Shown here in pieces: positions 1 through 7,976 of a DNA stretch of 59,223 bases. The position numbers were made by a program, and so were the translations under genes. This DNA comes from an uncultured Porphyromonadaceae bacterium (lineage in GTDB: Bacteria; Bacteroidota; Bacteroidia; Bacteroidales; Muribaculaceae). The stretch spans positions 1 to 59,223 of the forward strand of contig CABPYL010000016.1 of the NCBI GenBank assembly GCA_902461565.1, given 5' to 3'. The stretch's first letter is position 1. The number at the start of each line of letters is the position of its first letter. The notes beneath the pieces are model-generated. The model was not told the DNA's origin. It worked only from the letters and a program-made list of their open reading frames with translations, and did no database searches.

Positions 1-71
1 AACTTGACCATCTCAAACAGCTCTTCCAATCCTTCAGGAAGGCACATCCATATTGTATCTGCGGTTTTCAT
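1..71 (-). CDS. 5' end of a possible ISAon1-type transposase N-terminal region protein (partial)
   Basis: Reading leftwards from an ATG at 71 gives 23 codons before the window ends, starting MKTADTIWMCLPEGLEELFE. The 'LPEGL..LFE' pattern resembles the start of the small N-terminal-region proteins that accompany ISAon1-family transposases in Bacteroidetes. That match is from memory and rests on very few residues. A -7 promoter element lies directly upstream on the same strand. The gene is cut by the window edge, so its length and integrity cannot be judged. Confidence 0.35.
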   Translation of the reverse strand, partial: MKTADTIWMCLPEGLEELFEMVK

Positions 72-75
72 CCTG

Positions 76-83
76 CAAATTTA
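76..83 (-). promoter_or_regulatory. Bacteroidetes -7 element
   Basis: TAAATTTG on the minus strand fits TAnnTTTG. It lies only 4 bases before the ATG at 71, so a transcript from it would be almost leaderless. No clear -33 TTTG was seen. Confidence 0.4.
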
Positions 84-101
84 ACACTTTTCCCAAAATC
101 C

Positions 102-644
102 ATGCACCGGAATTTCGGCTTGAGCCATTTTTGGCGCGCTCTCTGTGTTAAAGACGGAGAGTTGCGCCATTATGAAAAAGGCGAACTGTTTGCCGAACAA
201 GAACTGGTGGCACGTTACATAGGGTATATCAAATCGGGTACTCTGAAATATGTGGCATACGCGTCCGATGGTTCGGAGTGCGTTGTCGGGTTAGAGTTTG
301 CCGGTGAGTTCGTCGCCGATTTCCCCTTCTCTCTTTATGGCAGAAAATCCCGCATTTCAATAGTTGCCGTTACTCCTTGCGAGATTTATTGCATATCGAC
401 GAGGGAAATAGGTATGCGTATGAAATTCGACGAGCAACTGTATAGAATCATTGCCGAAACCAATATAGCCTTATTTGACACAACATATAACCGATACATC
501 AACCTACACACTAAATCAGCACAAGAGCGATACGCCGAACTTATCGCCAAATATGATAATATCTTCTCTCTGTTTTCGCTCAAAGATATCGCTTCGTTTC
601 TCAATATCACTCCCACACATTTAAGCAGGTTAAGAAAATCTTAA
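102..644 (+). CDS. Crp/Fnr-family transcriptional regulator
   Basis: This 180-residue protein has the Crp/Fnr layout. The N-terminal cyclic-nucleotide-binding-like beta-roll (about residues 20-110) contains 'YIKSGTLKYV', 'EFVADFPFSL' and 'ITREIG'-type segments. A dimerisation helix follows, and then a short winged-helix end with 'FSLKDIASFLNITPTHLSRLR' as the recognition region (about 156-178). No Fnr-type cysteine cluster is seen, so it is unlikely to hold an iron-sulfur cluster; the effector is unknown. It is slightly shorter than the usual 190-220 residues and stops right after the recognition helix, so it may lack the last wing. It lies 83 bases upstream of an outer-membrane barrel gene on the same strand that has its own -7 element. 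In Bacteroidetes such pairs often suggest control of the neighbour, which is inference here. Confidence 0.85.
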   Translation: MHRNFGLSHFWRALCVKDGELRHYEKGELFAEQELVARYIGYIKSGTLKYVAYASDGSECVVGLEFAGEFVADFPFSLYGRKSRISIVAVTPCEIYCISTREIGMRMKFDEQLYRIIAETNIALFDTTYNRYINLHTKSAQERYAELIAKYDNIFSLFSLKDIASFLNITPTHLSRLRKS

Positions 645-695
645 TATTTTCAGTCGGCCTCAACATTTGTTAAGAGCAAAGTTATTATTTATATC

Positions 696-703
696 TAATT
701 TTG
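696..703 (+). promoter_or_regulatory. Bacteroidetes -7 element upstream of the barrel gene
   Basis: TAATTTTG fits TAnnTTTG. It overlaps a possible TTG start at 701, so that start cannot be used from this promoter. This supports the ATG at 728 and gives a leader of about 20 bases. Confidence 0.6.
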
Positions 704-727
704 CGCTCAAAACAATATGATATCTAT

Positions 728-2818
728 ATGGGAAATCGATTGAGTGTATTATGGCTTTCTCTACTGCTTGCAAGTGGTGCTATGGCGCAATCTACCGAAC
801 CGGATTCAATCAAAATTCAGGAATTTAACGAAATAGTCGTAGAGGCGCAACTTCAATCGACTTCGGCTACGGTATCAACCTATATTCCCACTTCTAAACA
901 AAAGAACTCCTCACAGACAGCCACCGATCTCCTGAACCGCATGGCAATACCGCAGCTATCGCCCGGCATGGGTAATTCGGTTAAAACAACATCGGGCAAG
1001 AATGTCGATATTTTCATTGACTATCTGCCTGCGTCTGAACAGGATATGACTGGTATGCGGATGGCGGATGTCAAAAAGGCGGAATACTACGACTATCCCA
1101 AAGACCCGCGTTTCCAAGGCTGTGCCCACGTCATAAATTTCATAATGCAGAAATATGAATATGGCGGTTATCTCAAGGCTTACGCCAATGAATTTTTCAT
1201 CGCTAATTCCGGTCAGCTTAACCTGTATTCCAAAATGCAGTACAAAAAAATGACCTATGATCTCGGTGTCGGCGGATATTATCGCAACGGTAGCCACGAT
1301 TTCAACAATTCTGTTGAAACCTATCGGTTGCCGCAGGCAGACGGTGCTATCAAGCAATTCGAGCGATTATCCATTACAAACGACGCCGAAACAAAAAGAC
1401 GATATTTCTGGCCAACGTTCAAGGCGCTATATCGCACCGACAGGATTTCAATCAGCAACTCCATCGGTGCCACATTCGATAATTACCCGAAAGAGAATAC
1501 CTCGGGCCATGTCTGTTTTTCACCCGCTGATTTCAAACAATCCGATTTCGTAAACGAAGCAAATCATCGCCAGAACTATGTAACCTACAACGGCTATTGG
1601 AATTTTATACTTCCACACGACAATACCATAAATTTTGCTCCTTACTATTCCTACTCGCACTCCAGACAAAACAGCAGATACGCAGAGGGGCAATCTTCCG
1701 AATATATCAACAATGCCATAGACAACACTCATAAGGCAAGCGGAAACCTGCGCTATCAACACGATTTCGGAAAGTGGGGCGACATCTCTATTTCCACACA
1801 AGGTTTTTACTACAACAGCAAAACCCGATATTCTGGTACCTCAACCTCTAATAACATGCTTACGGTTCTACGTCTCGGTCCCGGAGTCGCATACAACTTT
1901 ACTAACGATAAATTCTATGGATCTGTAGGCGTGGGCTTTAGTTACGACCGCACCAAGACAGACGATGTTACAGAGGAAAGTACTTATCCCTGGACAGACC
2001 TTTCGGCCCAATATTCGTTCAATAACAAGAACTCCATTAACGCGGAGTTCCACTATAGCAGCCAAATCCCTGCTCTTTCAGTACGTAGCTCGGCAGTGAT
2101 ACAGTCAAATCCTTTGATGAGTTATACAGGTAATCCGAATCTCACACCTTATAAATGTTATGATTTCGGCGTCAGTTACCAGTGGCTTCCAGACAATCGA
2201 TTCAATTTTTCTGCCTTCGCGACAGGTTTCATCGCAACCAACCGTTTCGCCTACGTTTATGAGGCATCGTCAGACGGCATACTCCGAACAGTGCAACAAC
2301 CTATGGGAAAGTTTATTGAAGGTCGGTACGGTATAAACGGTACCGTCCGCCTGCTTGAAAACAACCTCCAGATCAATGGTCAGCTGACGCACTATATAGC
2401 CAAAAACGAAGAACCTTTCAACTGGACGAAATCACACCTCAACTGGTATCTGCAAGCGTTTTACTATCTCGATCAGTGGCATTTCGGCCTACAGTATCAA
2501 TCCAATATGTCATCTGCCGGCAATTTTACGAATGGCGTATGGGAGAATAGCAAAAACGCTTATTCAGCTATTGCCGGCTGGGGTAATTCATCGTGGAGTT
2601 TTCAGGCGCAGATCGCCAATCCTTTCCGTTGGAACTGGCGCAGCGGTACAGCAGTACTGAAAAGTAAAAACTACGACTTCGTACAGACAGCATATAATCC
2701 CAACAATCATTGCTTCATCTATGTGTCTGCAACATATACTTTTGGCTTCGGAAAGAAAATCAAAGTCGGAAACGAGGCCTCGCAGATGTCTGGAGCAGGT
2801 AATGCAATCCTGAAATAA
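728..2818 (+). CDS. TonB-receptor-like outer-membrane beta-barrel family protein
   Basis: This 696-residue exported protein starts at the ATG 728, where a clean signal peptide (MGNRLSVLWLSLLLASGAMA) ends before QS. The in-frame TTG at 701 lies inside the -7 element and is rejected. After the signal peptide comes a plug-like segment: 'NEIVVEAQ', 'ATDLLNRM', 'VDIFIDYLPA', 'VKKAEYYDYPKDPRFQG', 'HVINFIM'. The rest is a long series of amphipathic aromatic strands ('YWNFILPHDNTINFAPYYSY', 'YVSATYTFGFGKK'). This matches the OMP_b-brl family of TonB-receptor-like proteins that lack the usual N-terminal carboxypeptidase-like domain. No TonB box is obvious, and no SusD partner is adjacent, so the substrate is unknown. 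It probably transports or senses a ligand at the outer membrane. The Crp/Fnr gene upstream is a candidate regulator. Confidence 0.8.
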   Translation: MGNRLSVLWLSLLLASGAMAQSTEPDSIKIQEFNEIVVEAQLQSTSATVSTYIPTSKQKNSSQTATDLLNRMAIPQLSPGMGNSVKTTSGKNVDIFIDYLPASEQDMTGMRMADVKKAEYYDYPKDPRFQGCAHVINFIMQKYEYGGYLKAYANEFFIANSGQLNLYSKMQYKKMTYDLGVGGYYRNGSHDFNNSVETYRLPQADGAIKQFERLSITNDAETKRRYFWPTFKALYRTDRISISNSIGATFDNYPKENTSGHVCFSPADFKQSDFVNEANHRQNYVTYNGYWNFILPHDNTINFAPYYSYSHSRQNSRYAEGQSSEYINNAIDNTHKASGNLRYQHDFGKWGDISISTQGFYYNSKTRYSGTSTSNNMLTVLRLGPGVAYNFTNDKFYGSVGVGFSYDRTKTDDVTEESTYPWTDLSAQYSFNNKNSINAEFHYSSQIPALSVRSSAVIQSNPLMSYTGNPNLTPYKCYDFGVSYQWLPDNRFNFSAFATGFIATNRFAYVYEASSDGILRTVQQPMGKFIEGRYGINGTVRLLENNLQINGQLTHYIAKNEEPFNWTKSHLNWYLQAFYYLDQWHFGLQYQSNMSSAGNFTNGVWENSKNAYSAIAGWGNSSWSFQAQIANPFRWNWRSGTAVLKSKNYDFVQTAYNPNNHCFIYVSATYTFGFGKKIKVGNEASQMSGAGNAILK

Positions 2819-2840
2819 CAGAACAGCAAATCATACAATT

Positions 2841-2872
2841 ATGAAACCCCGGCAGTGATGTCGGGGTTTCAT
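2841..2872. terminator. Bidirectional hairpin between convergent genes
   Basis: A perfect 11-bp inverted repeat, ATGAAACCCCG / CGGGGTTTCAT, with a 10-base loop. It lies between the barrel gene ending at 2818 and the minus-strand gene ending at 2895 and can serve both. Confidence 0.8.
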
Positions 2873-2894
2873 CTGGTATGCAGTGATGTTCGGA

Positions 2895-4892
2895 TCAGTT
2901 GAAGAAACGTGAGACGCGGGTAGGGGAGAGCATCTGCCAGAGAGAGGCAACTGTCCAGCCGGGGGCGAATATATCGTTGTAGAAGCCTTTGCCGTTACGG
3001 CCGTAGTCCCATGTAGTATGCTGTACAACCTCGGGGTAATAACCAGTCTTGGCGATGTCGAACATGCTGTCCTGCGTGGGCATGAGCTGTAGCATGGATG
3101 TCTTGATAACACCGGCAAAGTCGGAGAAGCTGCTGATGCCATACTCGGCTGCAAGCTTTTCGAGTATAGTGGCGAATTCGAAGATATATACGTCTATGTG
3201 GTTGTTCTCGACCGATACATTACCCCAGCCGCGGGATTTGAAGCCAACGTCGCCAAGCATCTGGCTGTCGGCAAAAGGTACATCCCACATATAGTACCAC
3301 GAAAGACTGAAATAGGCGGCCTGGCGGCAGAGGTCCATGTAGTGCTTGCGTTCCGCGCCCTTGGTAACGTTTGTAAGGTAATACAAGGCAGTGGTGGCAT
3401 ATAGAGCGGCTTCCTTGTCCTCGCAGTTGGCGTCGAGGGTAGAGGAGAAGTAATCGGCCTTGTCTATGATTTCTTTCTCAAGGTAATCGGCAGTGGCCTT
3501 GGCGGCATTCAGATATCGCTTGTCCTTATAGTATTTATAAGCCATCGCCAGGGGCACTGTTGCACACGGCGTACTACCGCAGGAGGCATCCACAACAGAG
3601 AGGTCGCCGTTGAACTTGCGGGGGAAGGAGCCGTCGGCACTCTGCAGTTTCAGGAAGTTATCGAGGACATTGCGGATTTTAGCGTCCCATTCGGGATGCT
3701 TGCGTCCTTGTCTGCGCTCGCTGTCGAGCCAGAACAGCATAGCGAACACGCCTTCGCTCTGGCGGCGGATACTATGCCATCTTTCCGGTTTTTTGGAGCC
3801 CAGGCGTATCGATTCAATAAAGAACCCGTCGGGCGAGAAACCGTTTGCAAGGGTGCTTTCGAATATGGCGGCAGCATCGTCGCTCAGGTCCTTACGGCCG
3901 TTCTGCTCACCGTATTCGAATGCGTTGAATGCGTTCAAAAGCACGCGGCCTACAAAACCGACCTGATATTCGTCGGTATTGGCGCAGTCGGCGGTTTTCA
4001 TACCGGCGCAGCTGTAATACTTAAGAGGATATTGGGATACGTAGCTGTTCTTGAAATATTCGGCGAGATATTTCTTTGCGTCGTCGGTAGAGAGAACACC
4101 GTCGACAGCCCTGGGTGCGAGGACATCGTAGGCATACTGCCATGTTGATGCAACGAAATCGCTATAATCGACAGCATGGGTGCGGCGTACCTGCCAGGAC
4201 AGTTTCAGCGTCTGGCCTTTGTCGATGCGCTGGAATGTGCGTACGGGATCGATGAGGGTGAGTTTACGGATATAGCGTCTGGGCGATTCAATATAGGGAA
4301 AAGCGACTGTAAGATACGGTTTGCCGTCTACATTGCAGAAGCCGGTGGATCCGATGCTGGTTTTTCCGGGAAGGATAACGTCGCCGGAGAGATTCTGCAG
4401 TATGCAGTCTGTCCCATTTTCCTTGTTTATGCGCATCACAGAAGTGGCATTGCCCGTGGCGGGGTCGAAAACGCCTGTCAGCGGTGAGCTGAGTCGGTCT
4501 TCCCGTACGCTCCAGCTGTCGGATGTGCGGAACGACGGTGCCTGTTCGGGCGACCGCATGTTGTGATGATACCAGAAGCCGGGCATATAGAACTCGCACG
4601 AAGCATGTGCGGCGTCGGCAGCGGGAATAGTCTCGGATATGTTGAACCAACAGGTATCGTCGGCCTTAAGCGTAAGTGTTACTGTGGATACGTCGCCCTC
4701 GGTAGTTTCCGTACGGTTTACCGCGACGGGCAGTTTGCTGCCGTCGTCGGCACGGAGCACACCCGAAGCAGCGGCGGATTCGAGATTATATACTTTCGTC
4801 GCTCCGCCGGGAGTTTTCAGCGCAAGCTGTGTGGCGGCGGGGACAGAAACTGCGCCTAACATAAGCGCAGCAATGACAGCAAGATATTTCAT
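2895..4892 (-). CDS. Exported (alpha/alpha)-barrel protein, putative glycoside hydrolase or lyase of the PUL
   Basis: This 665-residue protein begins with a signal peptide (MKYLAVIAALMLGAVSVPA). A beta-rich N-terminal half (to about residue 260) includes 'EFYMPGFWYHHNM' and 'LSWQVRRTHAVDY'. The C-terminal half (about 270-660) is helical with repeating helical-hairpin motifs: 'FVGRVLLNAFNAFEYGE', 'ADGSFPRKFNGD', 'CATVPLAMAYKYYKDKRYL', 'ALYATTALYYLTN'. This looks like an (alpha/alpha)6 barrel of the kind found in several glycosidase and lyase families. I could not assign a CAZy family, and the catalytic residues are not identified; the acidic clusters around 'VENNHIDVYIFEFA' are candidates. It lies 5 bases downstream of a GH43 gene and is clearly co-transcribed with it, so a role in cutting the same glycan is the best inference. 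An accessory or non-catalytic role is possible. Confidence 0.65.
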   Translation of the reverse strand: MKYLAVIAALMLGAVSVPAATQLALKTPGGATKVYNLESAAASGVLRADDGSKLPVAVNRTETTEGDVSTVTLTLKADDTCWFNISETIPAADAAHASCEFYMPGFWYHHNMRSPEQAPSFRTSDSWSVREDRLSSPLTGVFDPATGNATSVMRINKENGTDCILQNLSGDVILPGKTSIGSTGFCNVDGKPYLTVAFPYIESPRRYIRKLTLIDPVRTFQRIDKGQTLKLSWQVRRTHAVDYSDFVASTWQYAYDVLAPRAVDGVLSTDDAKKYLAEYFKNSYVSQYPLKYYSCAGMKTADCANTDEYQVGFVGRVLLNAFNAFEYGEQNGRKDLSDDAAAIFESTLANGFSPDGFFIESIRLGSKKPERWHSIRRQSEGVFAMLFWLDSERRQGRKHPEWDAKIRNVLDNFLKLQSADGSFPRKFNGDLSVVDASCGSTPCATVPLAMAYKYYKDKRYLNAAKATADYLEKEIIDKADYFSSTLDANCEDKEAALYATTALYYLTNVTKGAERKHYMDLCRQAAYFSLSWYYMWDVPFADSQMLGDVGFKSRGWGNVSVENNHIDVYIFEFATILEKLAAEYGISSFSDFAGVIKTSMLQLMPTQDSMFDIAKTGYYPEVVQHTTWDYGRNGKGFYNDIFAPGWTVASLWQMLSPTRVSRFFN

Positions 4893-4897
4893 CGGTA

Positions 4898-5887
4898 TTA
4901 TCTGATTGGTTTTATGATAGTTGCAGGATCGGCTGTGATAGTATAGGGCTGACCTTTAGTTTTGTCCACATTAAGCGTGATTATGCGTGTGCGCCGCGGC
5001 GAAACCACAGAATCGTTGTGGTGCACATGATATACATAGCGCAGATTTCCTTCTTTGTCGGTGAATACATCTCCGTGGCCGGAACCTTTCTCGCCCACAA
5101 TATTCCTGTGTATAACGGGGTTAGCCGTGCTCTTTGTCCAAGGACCGAGAGGCGAGGACGCAGTGGCGTATCCTACGGCATAGTCGTCGCTCATAAAGTG
5201 GTTTGCGGAGTAGAACAGATAATACGTACCGTCCATCTCGATAACTGTAGGACCTTCCATAATCGGGTCGCTGGGATAGGCATCCGTGGCCTCCCAGGGC
5301 TGGTCGTTGACGAAGCACCGAGTGAGTGTCGCCGGGTTTATCTTGCCCTTTACGGGGTCGTATTCGGCCACCCAGAGAAAATTACCGTGGTCGAAGCGCA
5401 CATGATACATATAATATTTCCCGTCTTTATCCTTAAATATGAAAGGATCTATGTTTTTCTCGGAAGCATCCATCGGCTCTATCACCGTCTGGGTGAACAG
5501 CGCGGTAAGGCTGTCGGCCTTGGCGATTGCCACTTGCTCGTTGGCGGTATAGGCAACGGTGTATCTGTCGCTGTCCATAAAAATCTGGGGGGCCCAGAAA
5601 CCTTTGTCGCCGAACACGCCTTTACCGCCTGCAAGGAGCATTGAGTCGGGAGTAGCGTTTTTCCATTTTTTAAGGTCGTCGCTTTCAAGAAGGACAAAAC
5701 CGAGGGGATTGATATTGCGTGTTCCGGTGAGGTAATATTTGCCGTTCTGAACAAAAACAGTGGGATCGGCAAAGAAAATTTCGCTGCCGGTTTCCTGAAG
5801 CGCTTCTTTCTGCGCAGACGACGAACAAGCCGTTGCCGCCAGCATGGAAGCGCACATAATAGCAAGGTTCTTTAAAGTTACTTTCAT
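4898..5887 (-). CDS. GH43-family glycoside hydrolase, lipoprotein
   Basis: This 329-residue protein has a lipoprotein signal with lipobox LAATAC, the lipidated Cys at 21 and SSS after it, as in surface or periplasmic lipoproteins of Bacteroidetes. The mature part is a single five-bladed GH43 propeller. The three family carboxylates are visible: Asp41 in 'FADPTVF' (base), Asp147 in 'NIDPFIFKDKDGKYYMYHVRF' (pKa modulator) and Glu211 in 'MEGPTVIEMDGTYYLFYSAN' (acid). GH43 enzymes usually remove or cleave alpha-L-arabinofuranose, beta-xylose or beta-galactose links; which one applies here cannot be read from the sequence. It is the first gene of a two-gene operon with the alpha/alpha-barrel protein and diverges from the SusC/D operon across a 252-base intergenic region carrying promoters for both sides. 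Confidence 0.88.
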   Translation of the reverse strand: MKVTLKNLAIMCASMLAATACSSSAQKEALQETGSEIFFADPTVFVQNGKYYLTGTRNINPLGFVLLESDDLKKWKNATPDSMLLAGGKGVFGDKGFWAPQIFMDSDRYTVAYTANEQVAIAKADSLTALFTQTVIEPMDASEKNIDPFIFKDKDGKYYMYHVRFDHGNFLWVAEYDPVKGKINPATLTRCFVNDQPWEATDAYPSDPIMEGPTVIEMDGTYYLFYSANHFMSDDYAVGYATASSPLGPWTKSTANPVIHRNIVGEKGSGHGDVFTDKEGNLRYVYHVHHNDSVVSPRRTRIITLNVDKTKGQPYTITADPATIIKPIR

Positions 5888-5917
5888 GGGAGGTTTATAT
5901 GCTTTTAGATTTTAGTG

Positions 5918-5948
5918 CAAAAATATTAAATGTGCGCGGGGCGCAAAA
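5918..5948 (-). promoter_or_regulatory. Minus-strand promoter for the GH43 operon
   Basis: TATTTTTG (-7 type, at 5918-5925 on the minus strand) is preceded by TTTTG at 5944-5948, about 18 bases away. That upstream TTTTG is also part of a second possible -7 element, TACTTTTG (5944-5951). The start codon is at 5887, so the leader is about 25-50 bases. Confidence 0.55.
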
Positions 5949-6074
5949 GTAATAATGTTGTGGAAATGGATAAAAATGTCTACAGAGGCTTGTGGAGGGG
6001 ATAAAAAATTACGACAGTGGGCGAATTTGCTATATCTAAACACAAAAGTACTCGTCGGAAAAATATCGGAGGAA

Positions 6075-6082
6075 TAATTTTG
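6075..6082 (+). promoter_or_regulatory. -7 element for the ELWxxDGT/Sus operon
   Basis: TAATTTTG fits TAnnTTTG and lies 57 bases before the ATG at 6140. No -33 TTTG is seen at the usual spacing, which would fit an activator-dependent promoter (candidate: the hybrid two-component regulator of the locus). Confidence 0.55.
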
Positions 6083-6139
6083 CAGCGAAAACCTTAAAGC
6101 CACAAAAACTAACATCAACATTACAATAACCATTTTATC

Positions 6140-7891
6140 ATGAAAAAAAGTTTTTTACTTCTTTCTGCAGCGATAGCTTCCATGAACTGCATGGCTGCAA
6201 CTCCGGCCGACGGCCTTACTCCCCTGCTTCCGTCGGGTGTAAAAGCTAATGTTTCACAGGAACAGCGTGTATATGGTGTAAAGAATATCGCCATAGCAGG
6301 TTCGGCCGAAAAAGGCTACCACGCATACTTCACCGCCGAAGACGCCGACCACGGCGAAGAACTCTGGGTTACCGACGGTACACCCGAGGGCACACGCATG
6401 GTGAAGGATATCAATCCCGGTGTGGCCACTTCCAACATTCAGTGGCTCACACGCTTCAACGACAAAGTTGTATTCTCTGCCACCAGCGGCGAGGATTACG
6501 GCCAGGAAGCATGGATTTCCGACGGTACCGAAGAAGGTACATATATGATTGCGGACATCCACGAAGTAGAAGGTTCCGATCCCGTAGGCTTCTGCCAGCT
6601 TGACGAGACACGCTTTGTATTCTTTGCAAAGAATCTCGATTCCGAGGCAATGAACGAGGCCGGCGAGAAATGGCTGTACATCTCCGACGGTACCGAAGAA
6701 GGTACATCGCTCGTTGCCGAGGTAGACGGTCTGTGGCTTGGCCGCGAAGCCGGCGACAACCGCTGGGGCTGCGTAGTACGCGTAGGCCGCAAGGTATTCT
6801 TTATCGGTGACGACGCCGACAAGGCCGGCATCACTCACGGCGACGAACTCTGGGTAACCGACGGTACTGCCGAAGGCACCCACATGGTCAAAGATATCAA
6901 CCTCGAGGAAAACAAGAATGAACTTGCCGTAGCCGGTTCCACCAACGGCGCCGCTATCGCCCATCTCCAGAATTTCTATAACGAAAAACTGTTCTTCAAG
7001 GCATGGTCGATGGATTCGGGCAACGAACCCTGGGCAACCGACGGTACCGAAGAAGGCACATACGAAATCTTCAACACCGTTCCCACTGTGAACCCCGACA
7101 ACGGTATCGGCGAAGGTGGCGGTGTAACCAAAGTAGGCGCCCCCTACAAGGGCAACATCATGTTCCGCAGCCGCACACCCGAAACAGGCAACGAACTGGG
7201 CCGCACAAACTGCGAGAAAGGCGACTACTCCATCTATGACATCGACACATACGCACCCTCGAGCGATTCGCACTCTTTCCCCGACGACGGCGTTGAATTC
7301 GACGGTAAATATATGTTCTGCGCCAATTCCGGCACTCGTGCCGGCGTGGAAGACCCCGTACAGCGCGGCGGCGAACTCCATGTTTTCGACGGCGAAAAAG
7401 TATTCTGCCAGTACGACTTCAATCCCGGCACCGGCTGCGACTGGGTTAAGGAACTCACCGTTTGCGGCGGTTCTCTCTACTGGTGGTGCGAGACACCCAT
7501 CGGCACAACTCCCGCCGGCTCGCTCATCCGTCTTGACAAATGGGATGAGGCTCCCGTATTCGCTGTAGACAACATCGACGCCAACAACAACGGCATCCGC
7601 ACACTGCGCAACCTCAACGGCGACCTTATCTTCTTCTCCACCGCCAACAACCAGATCTACTGCTACCACTACCGTCAGCCCGGCTACGACCCCAGCAAAA
7701 ACCCCGACGAGATGGAAATCAATTTCCTGACCCGTTCCGAAATGGGCGGCATCGACGACATCGTGGCCGATAACGGCGAAGACGCTCCCGCGGTATACTA
7801 CAACCTTCAGGGCGTGCGTGTAAACGCCACAACTCCCGGCCTCTACATCCGTCGCGAAGGCTCGAAGGCTACCAAAGTAATCATCAAATAA
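6140..7891 (+). CDS. ELWxxDGT-repeat exported protein with sorting-like C terminus
   Basis: This 583-residue protein has a signal peptide (MKKSFLLLSAAIASMNCMA). It is built from repeats of the ELWxxDGTxxGT type: 'ELWVTDGTPEGTRMVKDI', 'EAWISDGTEEGTYMIADI', 'KWLYISDGTEEGTSLVAEV', 'ELWVTDGTAEGTHMVKDI', 'EPWATDGTEEGTYEIF' and one worn copy 'ELGRTNCEKGDYSIYDI'. Such repeats form beta-propeller-like surface proteins; enzymatic activity is not known for the family. The C terminus 'VYYNLQGVRV...GLYIRREG...KVIIK' resembles the C-terminal domain used for type IX secretion or surface attachment. Repeat units are near-identical at the DNA level (for example around 6523, 6685 and 7041), so recombination between copies is possible. 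It is the first gene of the plus-strand PUL run, before SusC, with a hairpin between. A role as a surface glycan-binding or cell-surface scaffold protein is inference. Confidence 0.75.
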   Translation: MKKSFLLLSAAIASMNCMAATPADGLTPLLPSGVKANVSQEQRVYGVKNIAIAGSAEKGYHAYFTAEDADHGEELWVTDGTPEGTRMVKDINPGVATSNIQWLTRFNDKVVFSATSGEDYGQEAWISDGTEEGTYMIADIHEVEGSDPVGFCQLDETRFVFFAKNLDSEAMNEAGEKWLYISDGTEEGTSLVAEVDGLWLGREAGDNRWGCVVRVGRKVFFIGDDADKAGITHGDELWVTDGTAEGTHMVKDINLEENKNELAVAGSTNGAAIAHLQNFYNEKLFFKAWSMDSGNEPWATDGTEEGTYEIFNTVPTVNPDNGIGEGGGVTKVGAPYKGNIMFRSRTPETGNELGRTNCEKGDYSIYDIDTYAPSSDSHSFPDDGVEFDGKYMFCANSGTRAGVEDPVQRGGELHVFDGEKVFCQYDFNPGTGCDWVKELTVCGGSLYWWCETPIGTTPAGSLIRLDKWDEAPVFAVDNIDANNNGIRTLRNLNGDLIFFSTANNQIYCYHYRQPGYDPSKNPDEMEINFLTRSEMGGIDDIVADNGEDAPAVYYNLQGVRVNATTPGLYIRREGSKATKVIIK

Positions 7892-7910
7892 CAATTTCTA
7901 AGAAAACCCA

Positions 7911-7949
7911 GGCAACCGGAGCGGCGGCAAACCACCCCGGTTGCCCATT
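7911..7949 (+). terminator. Hairpin with short T-run between the ELWxxDGT gene and susC
   Basis: GGCAACCGG (7911-7919) pairs with CCGGTTGCC (7937-7945), followed by CATTTT. No new -7 promoter is visible between this hairpin and the susC ATG at 7977, so it may act as a partial terminator that sets the ratio of first gene to susC, or as an mRNA processing or stability element. Confidence 0.65.
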
Positions 7950-7976
7950 TTCCAATCATTATCTGCCCTGAAGAGT

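Noticed and set aside
701..727. TTG-initiated extension of the barrel protein
   Set aside because: The TTG lies in a -7 promoter element and the extension precedes a complete signal peptide that starts at the ATG 728.
6500..7100. Repeated GACGGTACCGAAGAAGG units considered as a tandem repeat or CRISPR-like array
   Set aside because: Copies are spaced irregularly, stay in frame and encode the DGTEEGT part of the protein repeats.
6254..7894. Long minus-strand frame of 546 codons opposite the ELWxxDGT gene
   Set aside because: It is a mirror of the repetitive, codon-biased plus-strand gene, has a low-complexity Val/Ala/Gly/Phe composition, and has no signal, start context or homology pattern.
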